The notes beneath the pieces are model-generated. The model had not been told where the DNA came from, did not search any database, and was given only the letters and a program-made list of their open reading frames with translations. The translations under genes and the position numbers were made by a program. A stretch of DNA of 24,911 bases from Psychrobacter sp. (lineage in GTDB: Bacteria; Pseudomonadota; Gammaproteobacteria; Pseudomonadales; Moraxellaceae). The stretch is from NCBI RefSeq assembly GCF_030454045.1, contig NZ_JAKDJE010000044.1, forward strand, positions 1-24,911. Direction: 5' to 3'. Shown in pieces: positions 15,346-23,430 of the stretch. Each line of letters opens with the position of its first letter. Positions within the stretch are counted from its first letter, which is position 1.

Positions 15346-16635
15346 TCAAAATATCATCTGAATAAACAAAATAGCGATCAAGCCAACGACAATATCCAAA
15401 GGCACTGCTTTAAACAGTAGCGTATGCAATAGCTTATTTTTGTCGATATGCACTTGAGCGGCACCCAGTATCAGGCTACCTCCTGAAGAGAAGGGAGAGA
15501 TGGACGAGCTTTGAGCGCCGATCACGATACAGATAAACAAGAAAAAAGGACTCAAACCAGAAGCCACTGCCAACGCAGGCACCATCGGAAATAGCGTAGG
15601 CGCAACAACACCAAGCGTACTAGCAAATATCGACATAATTGCACTAATAATAAACACCAAAAATGGTATCATCCAAATAGGAACGTTGGTACTGAGCCAC
15701 TCTGTCAGCTCATAAATGACACCCACCTCCACACCTAGGCTGATTAACATACCCACACCGCAGATCATAATGAGCGTATTCCATGGTATCAACGCAATCA
15801 CGGTTTTTTCATCACCCAGCTTCAAAAACAAGCTCATTAAAGCAAAGAAAATGGCGATAAAACCAATATCAATTCGAGCGTTCAAAAACTCAATGGCGTC
15901 TACATTCGGTACAAGTAGGTTTGAGATGGGCACAACCAATACAATCGCCATCATCATAAAAATCAGCATGATGGATTTTTTTTGTTTGGTGTCAAAAGGC
16001 GCTGGAACAACGGTTTGAATGGCGATCTTGCTGGTCTTGGCATTGATAAAGCTATAGCTTCCTAACAAGACAATCGGCATTAAAAAGGTCGCGGCAAATA
16101 TGCCTAAGCCATACGTAAAGGTATTGTCATTGGCAACGCCAGCACCGCTCATAAGCTCTCTGAAAATCACACCGCTCTGTGAAGTGATAAAATTGGCACC
16201 TGCCAGCGCCCCGTAATTCACGGATAACGTTGCAATGATGATATTTAAGTTGGTTCTTTTAGATAACAACAAAATCATCGGTGCCATCGTGGCAAGAACC
16301 GTGTAATAGCCAGCCCCTAACGCTGCTACTGTAGTGGCAGCAAAAAAAATCGCCAATGGCAAAAACGCTGGAAAATGCCGACACTTGTATATCAAATGTT
16401 CACACAGTTTTTCTAACGCGCCATTGGCTAAAGAGAAGTTATAGAAGAGCGTCACAGCAAAAATCACAAAGAAAATCTTTAGAGGCCACAATTTAATAAC
16501 CTCATAAGCGCTGAGCTTCATACCAAAACAGCCAATCAGATACGCGAACACGATCGCAAACAAGCCGATATTGATTTTAGTGGTGTAACCCAACACAATA
16601 GAAATTACTATGGCCGCTATAAGATATAGGGTCAT
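15346..16635 (-). CDS. MatC/DcuC-like carboxylate permease (ion transporter superfamily)
   Basis: 429 residues from ATG 16635, chosen because GAGGAG lies six bases upstream; a longer frame to 16665 lacks such a site. The protein has about twelve hydrophobic segments in two inverted halves. The opening MTLYLIAAIVISIVLGYTTK and INIGLFAIVFAYLIGCFG resembles the MatC N-terminal domain of dicarboxylate carriers. The second half ends with SIFASTLGVVAPTLFPMVPA and IVIGAQSSSISPFSSGGSLI, a re-entrant Ser/Gly-rich loop of the type that binds substrate and sodium in SLC13/DcuC-like permeases. It probably takes up a C3-C4 dicarboxylate or related acid. It is transcribed away from the GntR regulator at 16966, with a palindrome in the shared upstream region. 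No terminator is obvious after its stop. Confidence 0.82.
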   Translation of the reverse strand: MTLYLIAAIVISIVLGYTTKINIGLFAIVFAYLIGCFGMKLSAYEVIKLWPLKIFFVIFAVTLFYNFSLANGALEKLCEHLIYKCRHFPAFLPLAIFFAATTVAALGAGYYTVLATMAPMILLLSKRTNLNIIIATLSVNYGALAGANFITSQSGVIFRELMSGAGVANDNTFTYGLGIFAATFLMPIVLLGSYSFINAKTSKIAIQTVVPAPFDTKQKKSIMLIFMMMAIVLVVPISNLLVPNVDAIEFLNARIDIGFIAIFFALMSLFLKLGDEKTVIALIPWNTLIMICGVGMLISLGVEVGVIYELTEWLSTNVPIWMIPFLVFIISAIMSIFASTLGVVAPTLFPMVPALAVASGLSPFFLFICIVIGAQSSSISPFSSGGSLILGAAQVHIDKNKLLHTLLFKAVPLDIVVGLIAILFIQMIF

Positions 16636-16673
16636 ATTCGCTCCTCGGTCTTGACGGTATGACATCTAAAAAT

Positions 16674-16696
16674 CTAAATACATATATATGTTTTAG
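16674..16696. promoter_or_regulatory. Palindrome upstream of the MatC-like permease, candidate operator
   Basis: The perfect palindrome ACATATATATGT (16680-16691) is flanked by CTAAA and TTTAG, giving an extended near-symmetric site that ends 39 bases from the permease start. It would overlap a -10-like TATATG/TATGTA on the minus strand. The divergent GntR/UTRA regulator is the natural candidate to bind it; this is inference. Confidence 0.5.
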
Positions 16697-16965
16697 GTTG
16701 AAGAACATTGTGATAATGTTGACGAATAGCTTTGTAGGCTAGAAAATCTTATTAGCTTTTATAGCCGATATAATTCAATAGAATAATAGCAAAAAAGGAG
16801 CCGTTAATTAGGTGAGATTGACCAAAAAATCTAGATAGACTTTAATGTCGAAATGATGTGTATAGAGTTTGGTAAGGGCTTAAGATAGAGTGTTAGAGAT
16901 ATTTTATTTCTTATAAACATGATTGGGCGTATTAATAAAATCTTCCTATTGTGGTGAAAAAAATT

Positions 16966-17688
16966 ATGGATAATTTTAAAAAATTTAACATGCCACGGTA
17001 TGAGCAAGTGCGGTGGCATATTCAAACGCTATTGACGGAAAATAAGTGGGATGAAAAAACCCCGTTACCGACAGAACAGGAGTTTGCAGACAAGTACCAA
17101 GTATCGGTGGGCACTGTGCGCAAAGCGGTCGAAAAGTTAGTGGATGACGGCGTTTTGATAAAGCAGCAAGGCCGAGGTACATTTTTAAAGCGGCCCAACT
17201 TTGAGAGCTCGTTGTTAAGGTTTTTTAAATACCGCGATAAAGATGCCTCTTATGTCATACCGACGGGCGTGATAAAAAATATCACGGTGATAGACGCGGT
17301 TAAGACGGTCAATGAAGCATTAAAGATCGATAAAAACGCCGCACTGATCTATATAGAACGTGTACGCATCGTTGAAGATAGAGTTATTTTGAGCGAAAAA
17401 ATCTGGTTACCCAAAAGCCGTTACGAAGACTTTGTTGGTCTTGATCCTGAAGATTTTGAGAATCTTCTTTATCCTTTTTATTACAAAAAGTGCGGTCAAT
17501 TTGTCTCATCTGCCGTAGAAATGCTGTTTTTTATCTCCAATCATATAGACCCTTATCTGGACAATACCAAGCAAGAAAACTTAGTGAAAGTATGCCGCGT
17601 TGCTAAAAACCTAGAAGGGGACCCTATCGAATATAGAGAATCTTATGGATTGGCAGAAAAATTTAGTTATGAGGTCAATATTATTTAA
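16966..17688 (+). CDS. GntR-family (HutC/UTRA type) transcriptional regulator
   Basis: 240 residues from ATG 16966, the normal size of the subfamily; a GTG 15 bases upstream would add five residues. Neither has a strong ribosome-binding site, only GGTG before the ATG. Residues about 10-75 form the GntR winged helix: YEQVRWHIQTLLTENKWDEK, then PLPTEQEFADKYQVSVGTVR, KAVEKLVDDGVLIKQQGRGT and FL. Residues about 90-240 fit the UTRA ligand-binding domain, ending with the characteristic PIEYRESYGLAEKFSYEV. HutC-type regulators are usually repressors released by the substrate or product of the adjacent pathway. Divergence from the permease suggests control of that gene by its carboxylate or a metabolite of it. 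A strong terminator follows at 17746-17777. Confidence 0.88.
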   Translation: MDNFKKFNMPRYEQVRWHIQTLLTENKWDEKTPLPTEQEFADKYQVSVGTVRKAVEKLVDDGVLIKQQGRGTFLKRPNFESSLLRFFKYRDKDASYVIPTGVIKNITVIDAVKTVNEALKIDKNAALIYIERVRIVEDRVILSEKIWLPKSRYEDFVGLDPEDFENLLYPFYYKKCGQFVSSAVEMLFFISNHIDPYLDNTKQENLVKVCRVAKNLEGDPIEYRESYGLAEKFSYEVNII

Positions 17689-17745
17689 CCATTGGCCATT
17701 TCACCATTAGCGAGGGCAGTGGTTAAGTTATGCTCAATAAGCTAT

Positions 17746-17777
17746 AAAAAAGGAGCCGATGATTTGGCTCCTTTTTT
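17746..17777. terminator. Bidirectional terminator between the GntR gene and the lipoprotein gene
   Basis: AAAAAAGGAGCC (17746-17757) pairs with GGCTCCTTTTTT (17766-17777) around an eight-base loop. The A and T tracts make it work in both directions, fitting its place between convergent genes. Confidence 0.88.
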
Positions 17778-17856
17778 ATATCGGTTTTATTTTTATTTCG
17801 AATCTAGAATCTATGAATGACCGATTAAAGAAATGGCCTATTCATCATTGAGCAGC

Positions 17857-18552
17857 TTACTTGCTGTTAAACGTAATCGTCTGTCCGCCATTACTAGCTG
17901 GCGGTGCGATAGTGACTTTGCTCGCAAGTATGTCGCCTTTGGCATTGATTTTGTAGCATTCTTTTGAGCTGCCTTCAGAGGTGCCACCAGCAAGCATGTT
18001 GTCTGAGGTTTCGATACAGAACCATGCGGTCTGATTGCTGTCTCGCGTCAGGGACCAGTTTTGGTTATAGGTTCCTATTTTTTTGCGCATGCTGCTATCG
18101 CTATAGACATTTTCAGTAATCAATTTGTTTGAGTCGCCCACCGTCGCCATTTTTGGGATAGTGGTTGTTTGGTTTGAGACCGAATATTTGCCTGTGCTGT
18201 CTGTAAAACCGTGAAATACCAAAGGGTTCAAGGTGAAGTAATTGATAGCGACTGACTGGTTAGTGATTTGATTGTTCACTTTATTGATCGTGTTGATCTC
18301 AGTACCTTGTACCTTTTTATTATTGAAGAGCATATTGCCTTTAGGCGTGACTTGAATATCTGCTGAGGCCGTCTGATTGCCGATAGTGGCAACCAAATTT
18401 TCACTGCGTTGTTTGGTATAGATATTGAGCATGGCAGTCTTAACAGGGTACTCGGTCACTACGTTGTTTGCGTTGGTGTTACCCACCGTTCCACCGCTCG
18501 CACAAGCGCTTAAGCCCAGTCCTGCGGCAATACATAATCCTAATGTTTTCAT
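17857..18552 (-). CDS. Lipoprotein of unknown function
   Basis: 231 residues starting at ATG 18552 with AGGGA seven bases upstream. The signal peptide MKTLGLCIAAGLGLSACASG ends in a lipobox with Cys17. The mature part is rich in Asn, Thr, Ser and Gln and alternates short strand-like segments (NLVATIGNQTASADIQVTPK, then GTYNQNWSLTRDSNQTAWFC, and ILASKVTIAPPASNGGQTIT), suggesting a beta-rich fold outside the inner membrane. Two late cysteines (in WFCIET and KECYKI) are placed to form a disulfide. I do not recognise a family. The gene stands alone between a strong terminator and the GntP remnant. Its Asn/Thr-rich composition is ordinary for outer-membrane lipoproteins in this group. Confidence 0.8.
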   Translation of the reverse strand: MKTLGLCIAAGLGLSACASGGTVGNTNANNVVTEYPVKTAMLNIYTKQRSENLVATIGNQTASADIQVTPKGNMLFNNKKVQGTEINTINKVNNQITNQSVAINYFTLNPLVFHGFTDSTGKYSVSNQTTTIPKMATVGDSNKLITENVYSDSSMRKKIGTYNQNWSLTRDSNQTAWFCIETSDNMLAGGTSEGSSKECYKINAKGDILASKVTIAPPASNGGQTITFNSK

Positions 18553-18719
18553 GATTTAATCCCTCAGTCTATTTGGATGAATGCTATTAGTAGCTACTGT
18601 AAGTAGCAGTTGTTATAAGGAATATCTACTATAATCGAATTTTTTAGCAATGACATCTGCTAACCATCCTAGACCTTCTATTATTACATCACTATAACAA
18701 CCAGTAATTTTCTAGTGCG

Positions 18720-18992
18720 TTAAGAATTGCGGGCGACGCTATAGGCGTAACCAGAATCTTCCATCAATTTGCCAAAAATAGCCCCCAAGATAAATAGGGG
18801 AAAGTATTTGACAGCAAAGCCGCCAAGACCTTGCATAAAGACTTCGGTATAGATCCCCATCGTTTGGCCGCTCTGTCCACTTAACACCACTGCCAAGATA
18901 GCGAGTAGAGGTGCCAAAACTAAGACGCTCACGCCTCGATAGGCAAAATACATTAAGAGGGACAAAGACAACAAAATAGCAAAAATGCTCAT
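18720..18992 (-). pseudogene. N-terminal fragment of a GntP-family permease
   Basis: 90 codons starting at ATG 18992 with AAGGAA upstream. The sequence is the standard N-terminus of GntP-family (gluconate/hydroxybutyrate) H+ symporters: MSIFAILLSLSLLMYFAYRG, then VSVLVLAPLLAILAVVLSGQ, and YTEVFMQGLGGFAVKYFPLF, ILGAIFGKLMEDSGYAYSVA. Intact members have about 440-460 residues and would continue with further helices. Here the homology stops at YSVA, three foreign codons follow and then a TAA at 18720, so about 80 percent of the gene has been deleted. Nothing downstream resembles the missing part. The start and ribosome-binding site survive, so a short hydrophobic peptide could still be made, but transport is impossible. 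The divergent LysR gene may have been its regulator. Confidence 0.85.
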
Positions 18993-19532
18993 GATTTTGA
19001 TTTCCTTCTATGGAAAAAATATGCGGTGAAATATACTTTGTGAAGCGGATCGTCTCTTATAAATAGGATTTAGGTGGTTTACTGTCCAATAAAATTTTAT
19101 GGACTGTTTTTATTATTTTTTAGTTAAGTGGTAGGATAATGCCCTTAAGTATCAGTGCTTTCTGCCGGATCAGTACTTGAGAAATATCTAGTAATGAAAA
19201 AAATACAGTAAACGGTTGTTCATAATAGCTATCCTTAGCATGAAATCAATATCACCAATCCAACGATGAAAAAAAGTGATGAGAAAAGTATAGTGATAGG
19301 GTAATCACGTAGAGATAACGGCTTATTTAAATCAAATAAAATGATACATTATGTATCGTATTAAAATATAACAGAGGAGTAAACAAAAGTCAACTAGTAG
19401 ACCTTGGTAGTCACGGCGAAGGCTTAATGAGCTACTTTGGACAGAAAGCCGTCGTCTTTGAAATGAATGAGCTTAATAGACGTAACGCGTGTATTCAAGC
19501 ATAAGACGTAATATACAAGTGTGGTGATATCA
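18993..19532. other. Intergenic region between the GntP remnant and the LysR gene, with palindrome and possible gene scrap
   Basis: The region holds a perfect palindrome, GATACAT-T-ATGTATC (19343-19357), a plausible regulator site between the divergent genes. Further on, AGAGGAG at 19373-19379 looks like a ribosome-binding site, but no start codon follows. An open stretch (about 19390-19504, plus strand) reads SQLVDLGSHGEGLMSYFGQK then AVVFEMNELNRRNACIQA and a stop. It has protein-like composition but I cannot assign it; it may be a degraded gene end. Confidence 0.4.
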
Positions 19533-20396
19533 ATGATAAGAGAGCTTAAAACCTTTGTGGCCGTTTGCGAGCTAGACAGTTTTGCTGCCGCCGCTCGGCA
19601 CATCAACTTGACCCAGTCTGCGGTCAGCGCCCAAATCAAAACGCTTGAAGACAATCTAGGGTTATCTTTATTTACCCGCTCTGCTCGTGCCATTACGCTC
19701 AATCCGCAAGGCACGCGCGTATTACCGATCGCCAAAGAGATTTTGGCGCTCTATTCCACGATGCAGTTGTCCTCAGATACTGATATTGCCAGCTACTATG
19801 GTCAGCTTAGGATTGGCTCGATAAACTCCGTGCAAGTGGGTATCTTGCCAGAGGCACTAAAGGCGATTACGTTACTTGCCCCCTTAATGCAGACAGAAAT
19901 TGTCCCCGGGCGTGCCGTAGAGTTATTTGAGAAACTAGAAGTTGGGGAGATAGATGCGGCGATTACCATACAGCCAGCATTTGCCTTGCCAAAAGATATT
20001 GTGACGCAGTCCATTATGACCGAACCCTACGTGCTCATCAGCCCTAAAAAATGGCCCTTTCATAGCCTCAGACAAACGCTTGAGCAGCATCCTTTTATCC
20101 ATTACACCTTACAGTCCTCAGCAGGCGCAAAGATAAACAAGTTCTTTAAACAACAGGACATCAAGGTAAATACGATCATGGAGATTAATGATCTGGATGC
20201 GATCGTGCGCATGGTGGAGTCGGGTTTAGGCGTGGCGTTGATTCCTTATGCAGGACTATGGATTAGAAGTACGCCGCCCGTACAAATTCATTATTTAGGA
20301 GATAATAGTTTGGTGCGCGAGGTTGTATTGGCATATCGATATAGCGATCGTGAGCAGCCACAAATCAACGCTCTAAAGCAGGTGTTGGGGCTGTAA
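19533..20396 (+). CDS. LysR-family transcriptional regulator
   Basis: 287 residues from ATG 19533, preceded by GGTGAT at about six bases; a GTG 12 bases upstream would add four residues. The N-terminus is the LysR helix-turn-helix, MIRELKTFVAVCELDSFAAA then ARHINLTQSAVSAQIKTLED and NLGLSLFTRSARAITLNPQG. From about residue 87 the effector-binding domain follows (YGQLRIGSINSVQVGILPEA, then VELFEKLEVGEIDAAITIQP), with the closing VRMVESGLGVALIPYAG typical of the type 2 periplasmic-binding fold. Tetramers of such proteins sense a small metabolite and control neighbouring genes. The candidates are the broken GntP permease divergent from it and the aspartase gene 374 bases downstream. The permease remnant suggests the original target is gone. 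Confidence 0.9.
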   Translation: MIRELKTFVAVCELDSFAAAARHINLTQSAVSAQIKTLEDNLGLSLFTRSARAITLNPQGTRVLPIAKEILALYSTMQLSSDTDIASYYGQLRIGSINSVQVGILPEALKAITLLAPLMQTEIVPGRAVELFEKLEVGEIDAAITIQPAFALPKDIVTQSIMTEPYVLISPKKWPFHSLRQTLEQHPFIHYTLQSSAGAKINKFFKQQDIKVNTIMEINDLDAIVRMVESGLGVALIPYAGLWIRSTPPVQIHYLGDNSLVREVVLAYRYSDREQPQINALKQVLGL

Positions 20397-20770
20397 GTGA
20401 GTCAAGAGTCTTATCAACCCTAGCTTTTCTCACTGAGGCTAGGTGTTTGCTTGTACCACTTATAATTAGCAATCAATCTATTTTTTCAATCAATAAGCTT
20501 TCTCATAAAATCCTTCCTATCACATAAATATTTTCCAAAAACCCAACTTAAAAGCGCGCATTCTTTTTCATAGAGCAACCTTATCTTTCATATTTTTTAT
20601 TAAGGAACAAAATTTTTGGGGCTGAGAGCGAAATATTTGCGTTTTTCTTGTGCTAAATTCTCGGTTACGATGGCGCTCATATTGAGTAGCGTCAAGACAA
20701 AACACTCAACAGAGTCATTTTTGTCGGCCTACTTCTTAAATCTCTCTTATGTCTAAGAAGTTATAAAAAT
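20397..20770. other. 374-bp region between LysR and aspA
   Basis: No gene is visible. A small inverted repeat, CCTAGC (20419-20424) with GCTAGG (20438-20443), followed by a short T-rich stretch, could be a weak terminator for the LysR gene. The rest is AT-rich and should carry the aspA promoter; the aspA leader hairpin is listed separately. Confidence 0.45.
20731..20761 (+). promoter_or_regulatory. Leader hairpin covering the aspA ribosome-binding region
   Basis: ACTTCTTA (20731-20738) and TAAGAAGT (20754-20761) are perfect complements with a 15-base loop. The right arm contains AAGAAG, the only Shine-Dalgarno-like element before ATG 20771. A five-codon frame (ATG 20749 to TAA 20766) runs through the right arm. 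Confidence 0.45.
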
Positions 20771-22195
20771 ATGAAAAATACAGATAACCTGACCGATAAT
20801 AAAGCCCATACTCGTATTGAAAACGACTTACTCGGTGAGCAAGCCGTTCCAGCAACCGCACTATACGGAATCCAAACCCAACGCGCCGCGCAAAATTTTG
20901 ACATTACCGGCGTGTCAATCAGCCATTTTCCTGATTTGATCAAAGCACTGGCAATGGTGAAAGCGGCTGCTGCCAAAGCCAATTATCAACACGGTCTACT
21001 CAGTGAAGAGAAGCTTAGCGCCATTACTAATGCGTGTAGCGATCTGATTAGTGGTGAGCATCATGAGCAGTTTATTGTTGATCTCATCCAAGGCGGGGCG
21101 GGCACGTCAACCAATATGAATGCCAATGAAGTGATTGCCAATATTGGACTAAGAAAAATGGGGTTTGAGTATGGTCAGTATAGTCATCTCCATCCCAACA
21201 ATGACGTCAATCGTTCTCAGTCGACCAATGATGTCTATCCTAGTGTGGCGCGTTTAGCGATGGTATTTGCGGCAAAGCCACTGCAAGAGGCCATTATCAA
21301 GCTACAAAACAGCTTAGCTATCAAAGGTAAAGAATTTAGCAGCATTCTAAAAATGGGTCGTACTCAATTGCAAGACGCAGTACCGATGACGTTGGGGCAA
21401 GAGTTTAACGCTTTCGCCAGTGATCTAGGCAGTGAAACGGCGCGAATCGAAGATGCTTGTTTACAGTTATGTGAGTTGAACTTGGGCGGTACGGCGATTG
21501 GTACGGGCATCAATGCGCCCAAAGGTTATGCCCGCTTAGCGATTAGTGAGCTCGCGGATATCAGTGGTCTGCCAGTGACGCTCTCTGAAGATTTGATCGC
21601 CGCTAGTGCCGATATGGGCGCGTTTATTACGTTTTCGAGTGTGCTCAAACGCCTAGCTATTAAGCTGTCTAAATTGAGCAACGATTTACGTCTGCTATCG
21701 AGTGGACCACGCACAGGGTTGAGTGAGATCAATTTGCCAGCGATGCAACCTGGATCGTCTATTATGCCGGGCAAAGTCAACCCTGTGATTCCTGAGGCCA
21801 TGACCCAAGCTGCCTTTCAGGTGATGGGGACGGACATGACGATTACTATGGCAGCAGAAGCAGGGCAACTGCAGCTCAATGCAATGGAGCCGCTGATTGT
21901 TTATAACCTACTAAGCAATGCGCGCCTGTTAGAGAAGTCGATTCGTATGCTCGATGAGCGCTGTATTCAAGGCATAACCGCCAATAAAGCTCGCTGTGCG
22001 CAGCATGTCGAAAACAGTATCGGTATCGTGACAGCACTGGTACCACATATTGGTTATGAAAATGCCAGCCGTATCGCAGGAGATGCACTGCTTAGTGGTT
22101 CGGGCGTGGCGGAGCTGGTCAAACAAGAAAAGCTGCTCAGCGATGAGGAGCTTGCAGCGATTTTATCACCTGACACGATGGTCAGTAGTATATAG
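20771..22195 (+). CDS. aspA: Aspartate ammonia-lyase (aspartase)
   Basis: 474 residues, typical for the aspartase/fumarase II superfamily. Conserved blocks in order: GGAGTSTNMNANEVIAN (108-124), HPNNDVNRSQSTNDVYPS (141-158), GRTQLQDAVPMTLGQEF (196-212) and the signature loop GSSIMPGKVNPV (328-339), whose Ser is the catalytic base. The segments after the signature (IPEAMTQAAFQVMGTDMTIT, AAEAGQLQLNAMEPLIVYNL and CIQGITANKARC) are of aspartase rather than fumarase type; fumarases usually have a Thr-Gln-Cys-Glu sequence after the Pro. The MPGK form of the loop is nearer fumarase. The enzyme reversibly converts L-aspartate to fumarate and ammonia in the cytosol, linking to the carboxylate transporters nearby. 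The ribosome-binding site is weak (AAGAAG, ten bases away) and lies in a hairpin. Confidence 0.85.
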   Translation: MKNTDNLTDNKAHTRIENDLLGEQAVPATALYGIQTQRAAQNFDITGVSISHFPDLIKALAMVKAAAAKANYQHGLLSEEKLSAITNACSDLISGEHHEQFIVDLIQGGAGTSTNMNANEVIANIGLRKMGFEYGQYSHLHPNNDVNRSQSTNDVYPSVARLAMVFAAKPLQEAIIKLQNSLAIKGKEFSSILKMGRTQLQDAVPMTLGQEFNAFASDLGSETARIEDACLQLCELNLGGTAIGTGINAPKGYARLAISELADISGLPVTLSEDLIAASADMGAFITFSSVLKRLAIKLSKLSNDLRLLSSGPRTGLSEINLPAMQPGSSIMPGKVNPVIPEAMTQAAFQVMGTDMTITMAAEAGQLQLNAMEPLIVYNLLSNARLLEKSIRMLDERCIQGITANKARCAQHVENSIGIVTALVPHIGYENASRIAGDALLSGSGVAELVKQEKLLSDEELAAILSPDTMVSSI

Positions 22196-22234
22196 ATTTG
22201 TGCACATAAACTGGATTGAACAAGGAAAAAAAGA

Positions 22235-22258
22235 GCGATATCTATCAACGGATATCGC
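22235..22258. terminator. Terminator shared by aspA and rluF
   Basis: GCGATATC (22235-22242) and GATATCGC (22251-22258) form a perfect stem with an eight-base loop. On the minus strand it is followed by CTC and seven T residues, a good terminator for rluF. On the plus strand the downstream T-tract is interrupted, so it works less well for aspA. Confidence 0.75.
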
Positions 22259-22332
22259 CCTAACTCTTTTAAAGTGTCTTATCTTCATCGTTTTGATCAC
22301 TATGACAGCGATGTGATGAAATTAGACAATTA

Positions 22333-23319
22333 TTATCGCTTAGACCCTCGACCTTTTGAGGGACGTCTGCCGTTTGTAGTAGGTTTACCATTGCCTGCAG
22401 CATTCTTGCCACGACTGGCAGGACGCCCATCTCTACCTTTAGAACCTGCTGGCTTTCTGGCATCATCCTTGGCGTACTTATTGCGCCCCTTTGCAGTACC
22501 TGCTGATTTTGCAGAGGATTTTGACTTTGATTGAGCATCAGTACGCGGTTTTTTTCGTGGTGCATGGCGCGATTTTTTGCCCGAATGATTGTCTTGCGAC
22601 GAGGATTTTTCGACAGCTTTAAGCAGGACAGACAGCTCTGTTGGTGTGAGGTCTCGCCAGTCGCCGACAGGAAGCCCCTTAAGGCTTACATTCATAATCC
22701 GCGTACGCTCAAGCTTGACGACCTCATAGCCAAAATGCTCACACATACGGCGGATTTGACGGTTCAAACCTTGAATGAGTGTGATGTTAAAGACGTTGGG
22801 TGCTACCTTAGTAACGGGACATTTTTTTGTCATTTTGCCCAGCATTGGCACGCCACTCGCCATACCTTCAATAAAGCTATCCGTGATTGGCTTATTTACC
22901 GTCACGAGATACTCTTTTTCGTGGTTATTGCCAGCACGCAATACTTTATTGACCAGATCACCATTATTGGTCAAAAAAATCAATCCTTGAGAGTCTTTGT
23001 CCAAACGCCCAATCGGGAAAATACGTACCGAGTGTCTCACAAAATCGACAATGTTGTTTTTCTCAGAGCTTTCCGTGGCGCTGACAATACCGACTGGCTT
23101 ATTTAAGGCAATAAAAATAAAATCATCAGGCTCGCGTGGCTCAATCAGCTGTCCGTTGACTTTTACTACGTCTCCAGCAGCCACTTGATCACCCACCGAT
23201 GCACGCTTGCCATTGATGTATACATTACCTTGTTCAACAAAGCGGTCAGCATCGCGTCTGGAACAAATCCCACTTTCGCTGATGTATTTATTGAGACGAG
23301 TCGAGGAATTGTTATACAT
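22333..23319 (-). CDS. rluF: 23S rRNA pseudouridine(2604) synthase RluF
   Basis: 328 residues. The N-terminal S4 RNA-binding domain (about 7-60) reads RLNKYISESGICSRRDADRF then VEQGNVYINGKRASVGDQVA. The RsuA-type catalytic domain follows with ALNKPVGIVSATESSEKNNI, the active-site motif PIGRLDKDSQGLIFLTN (Asp107 as catalytic aspartate), GNNHEKEYLVTVNKPI, QGLNRQIRRMCEHFGYEV and KLERTRIMNVSLKGLPVGDW. From memory the run of motifs matches Escherichia coli RluF very closely, and it makes pseudouridine 2604 in 23S rRNA. The last 80 residues are a basic, Gly/Ser/Lys/Arg-rich disordered tail (APRKKPRTDAQSKSKSSAKS to RRPSKGRGSKR), longer than in E. coli, probably for non-specific rRNA binding. The start is ATG 23319; the ribosome-binding site is weak. 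Confidence 0.92.
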   Translation of the reverse strand: MYNNSSTRLNKYISESGICSRRDADRFVEQGNVYINGKRASVGDQVAAGDVVKVNGQLIEPREPDDFIFIALNKPVGIVSATESSEKNNIVDFVRHSVRIFPIGRLDKDSQGLIFLTNNGDLVNKVLRAGNNHEKEYLVTVNKPITDSFIEGMASGVPMLGKMTKKCPVTKVAPNVFNITLIQGLNRQIRRMCEHFGYEVVKLERTRIMNVSLKGLPVGDWRDLTPTELSVLLKAVEKSSSQDNHSGKKSRHAPRKKPRTDAQSKSKSSAKSAGTAKGRNKYAKDDARKPAGSKGRDGRPASRGKNAAGNGKPTTNGRRPSKGRGSKR

Positions 23320-23344
23320 AAAGCACCGTTTTACTTAATGAAAA

Positions 23345-23366
23345 GCTTTTTTGCTAAGAAAAAAGC
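23345..23366 (-). terminator. Terminator-like hairpin after ppiC
   Basis: GCTTTTTT (23345-23352) pairs with AAAAAAGC (23359-23366) around GCTAAG. On the minus strand the stem is followed by UUUU. It lies between ppiC and rluF and is AT-rich, so its efficiency is uncertain. Confidence 0.5.
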
Positions 23367-23430
23367 CTAAATTGAATGGTTCAGTCGTCTTGTCATTAAA
23401 GCGGCGACTTGCGTTTTTACAGTCTAACGC

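Noticed and set aside
20771..22195. Class II fumarase (FumC) as the identity of the lyase gene
   Set aside because: The SSIMPGKVNP loop alone would fit, but the segments after it (PVIPEAMTQAAFQVMGTD, EAGQLQLNAMEPLIVYNL) are aspartase-like; fumarase is kept only as a lesser alternative.
22531..23106. 191-residue plus-strand open frame
   Set aside because: Complete overlap with rluF on the other strand, which matches its family throughout; this frame has no recognisable domain.
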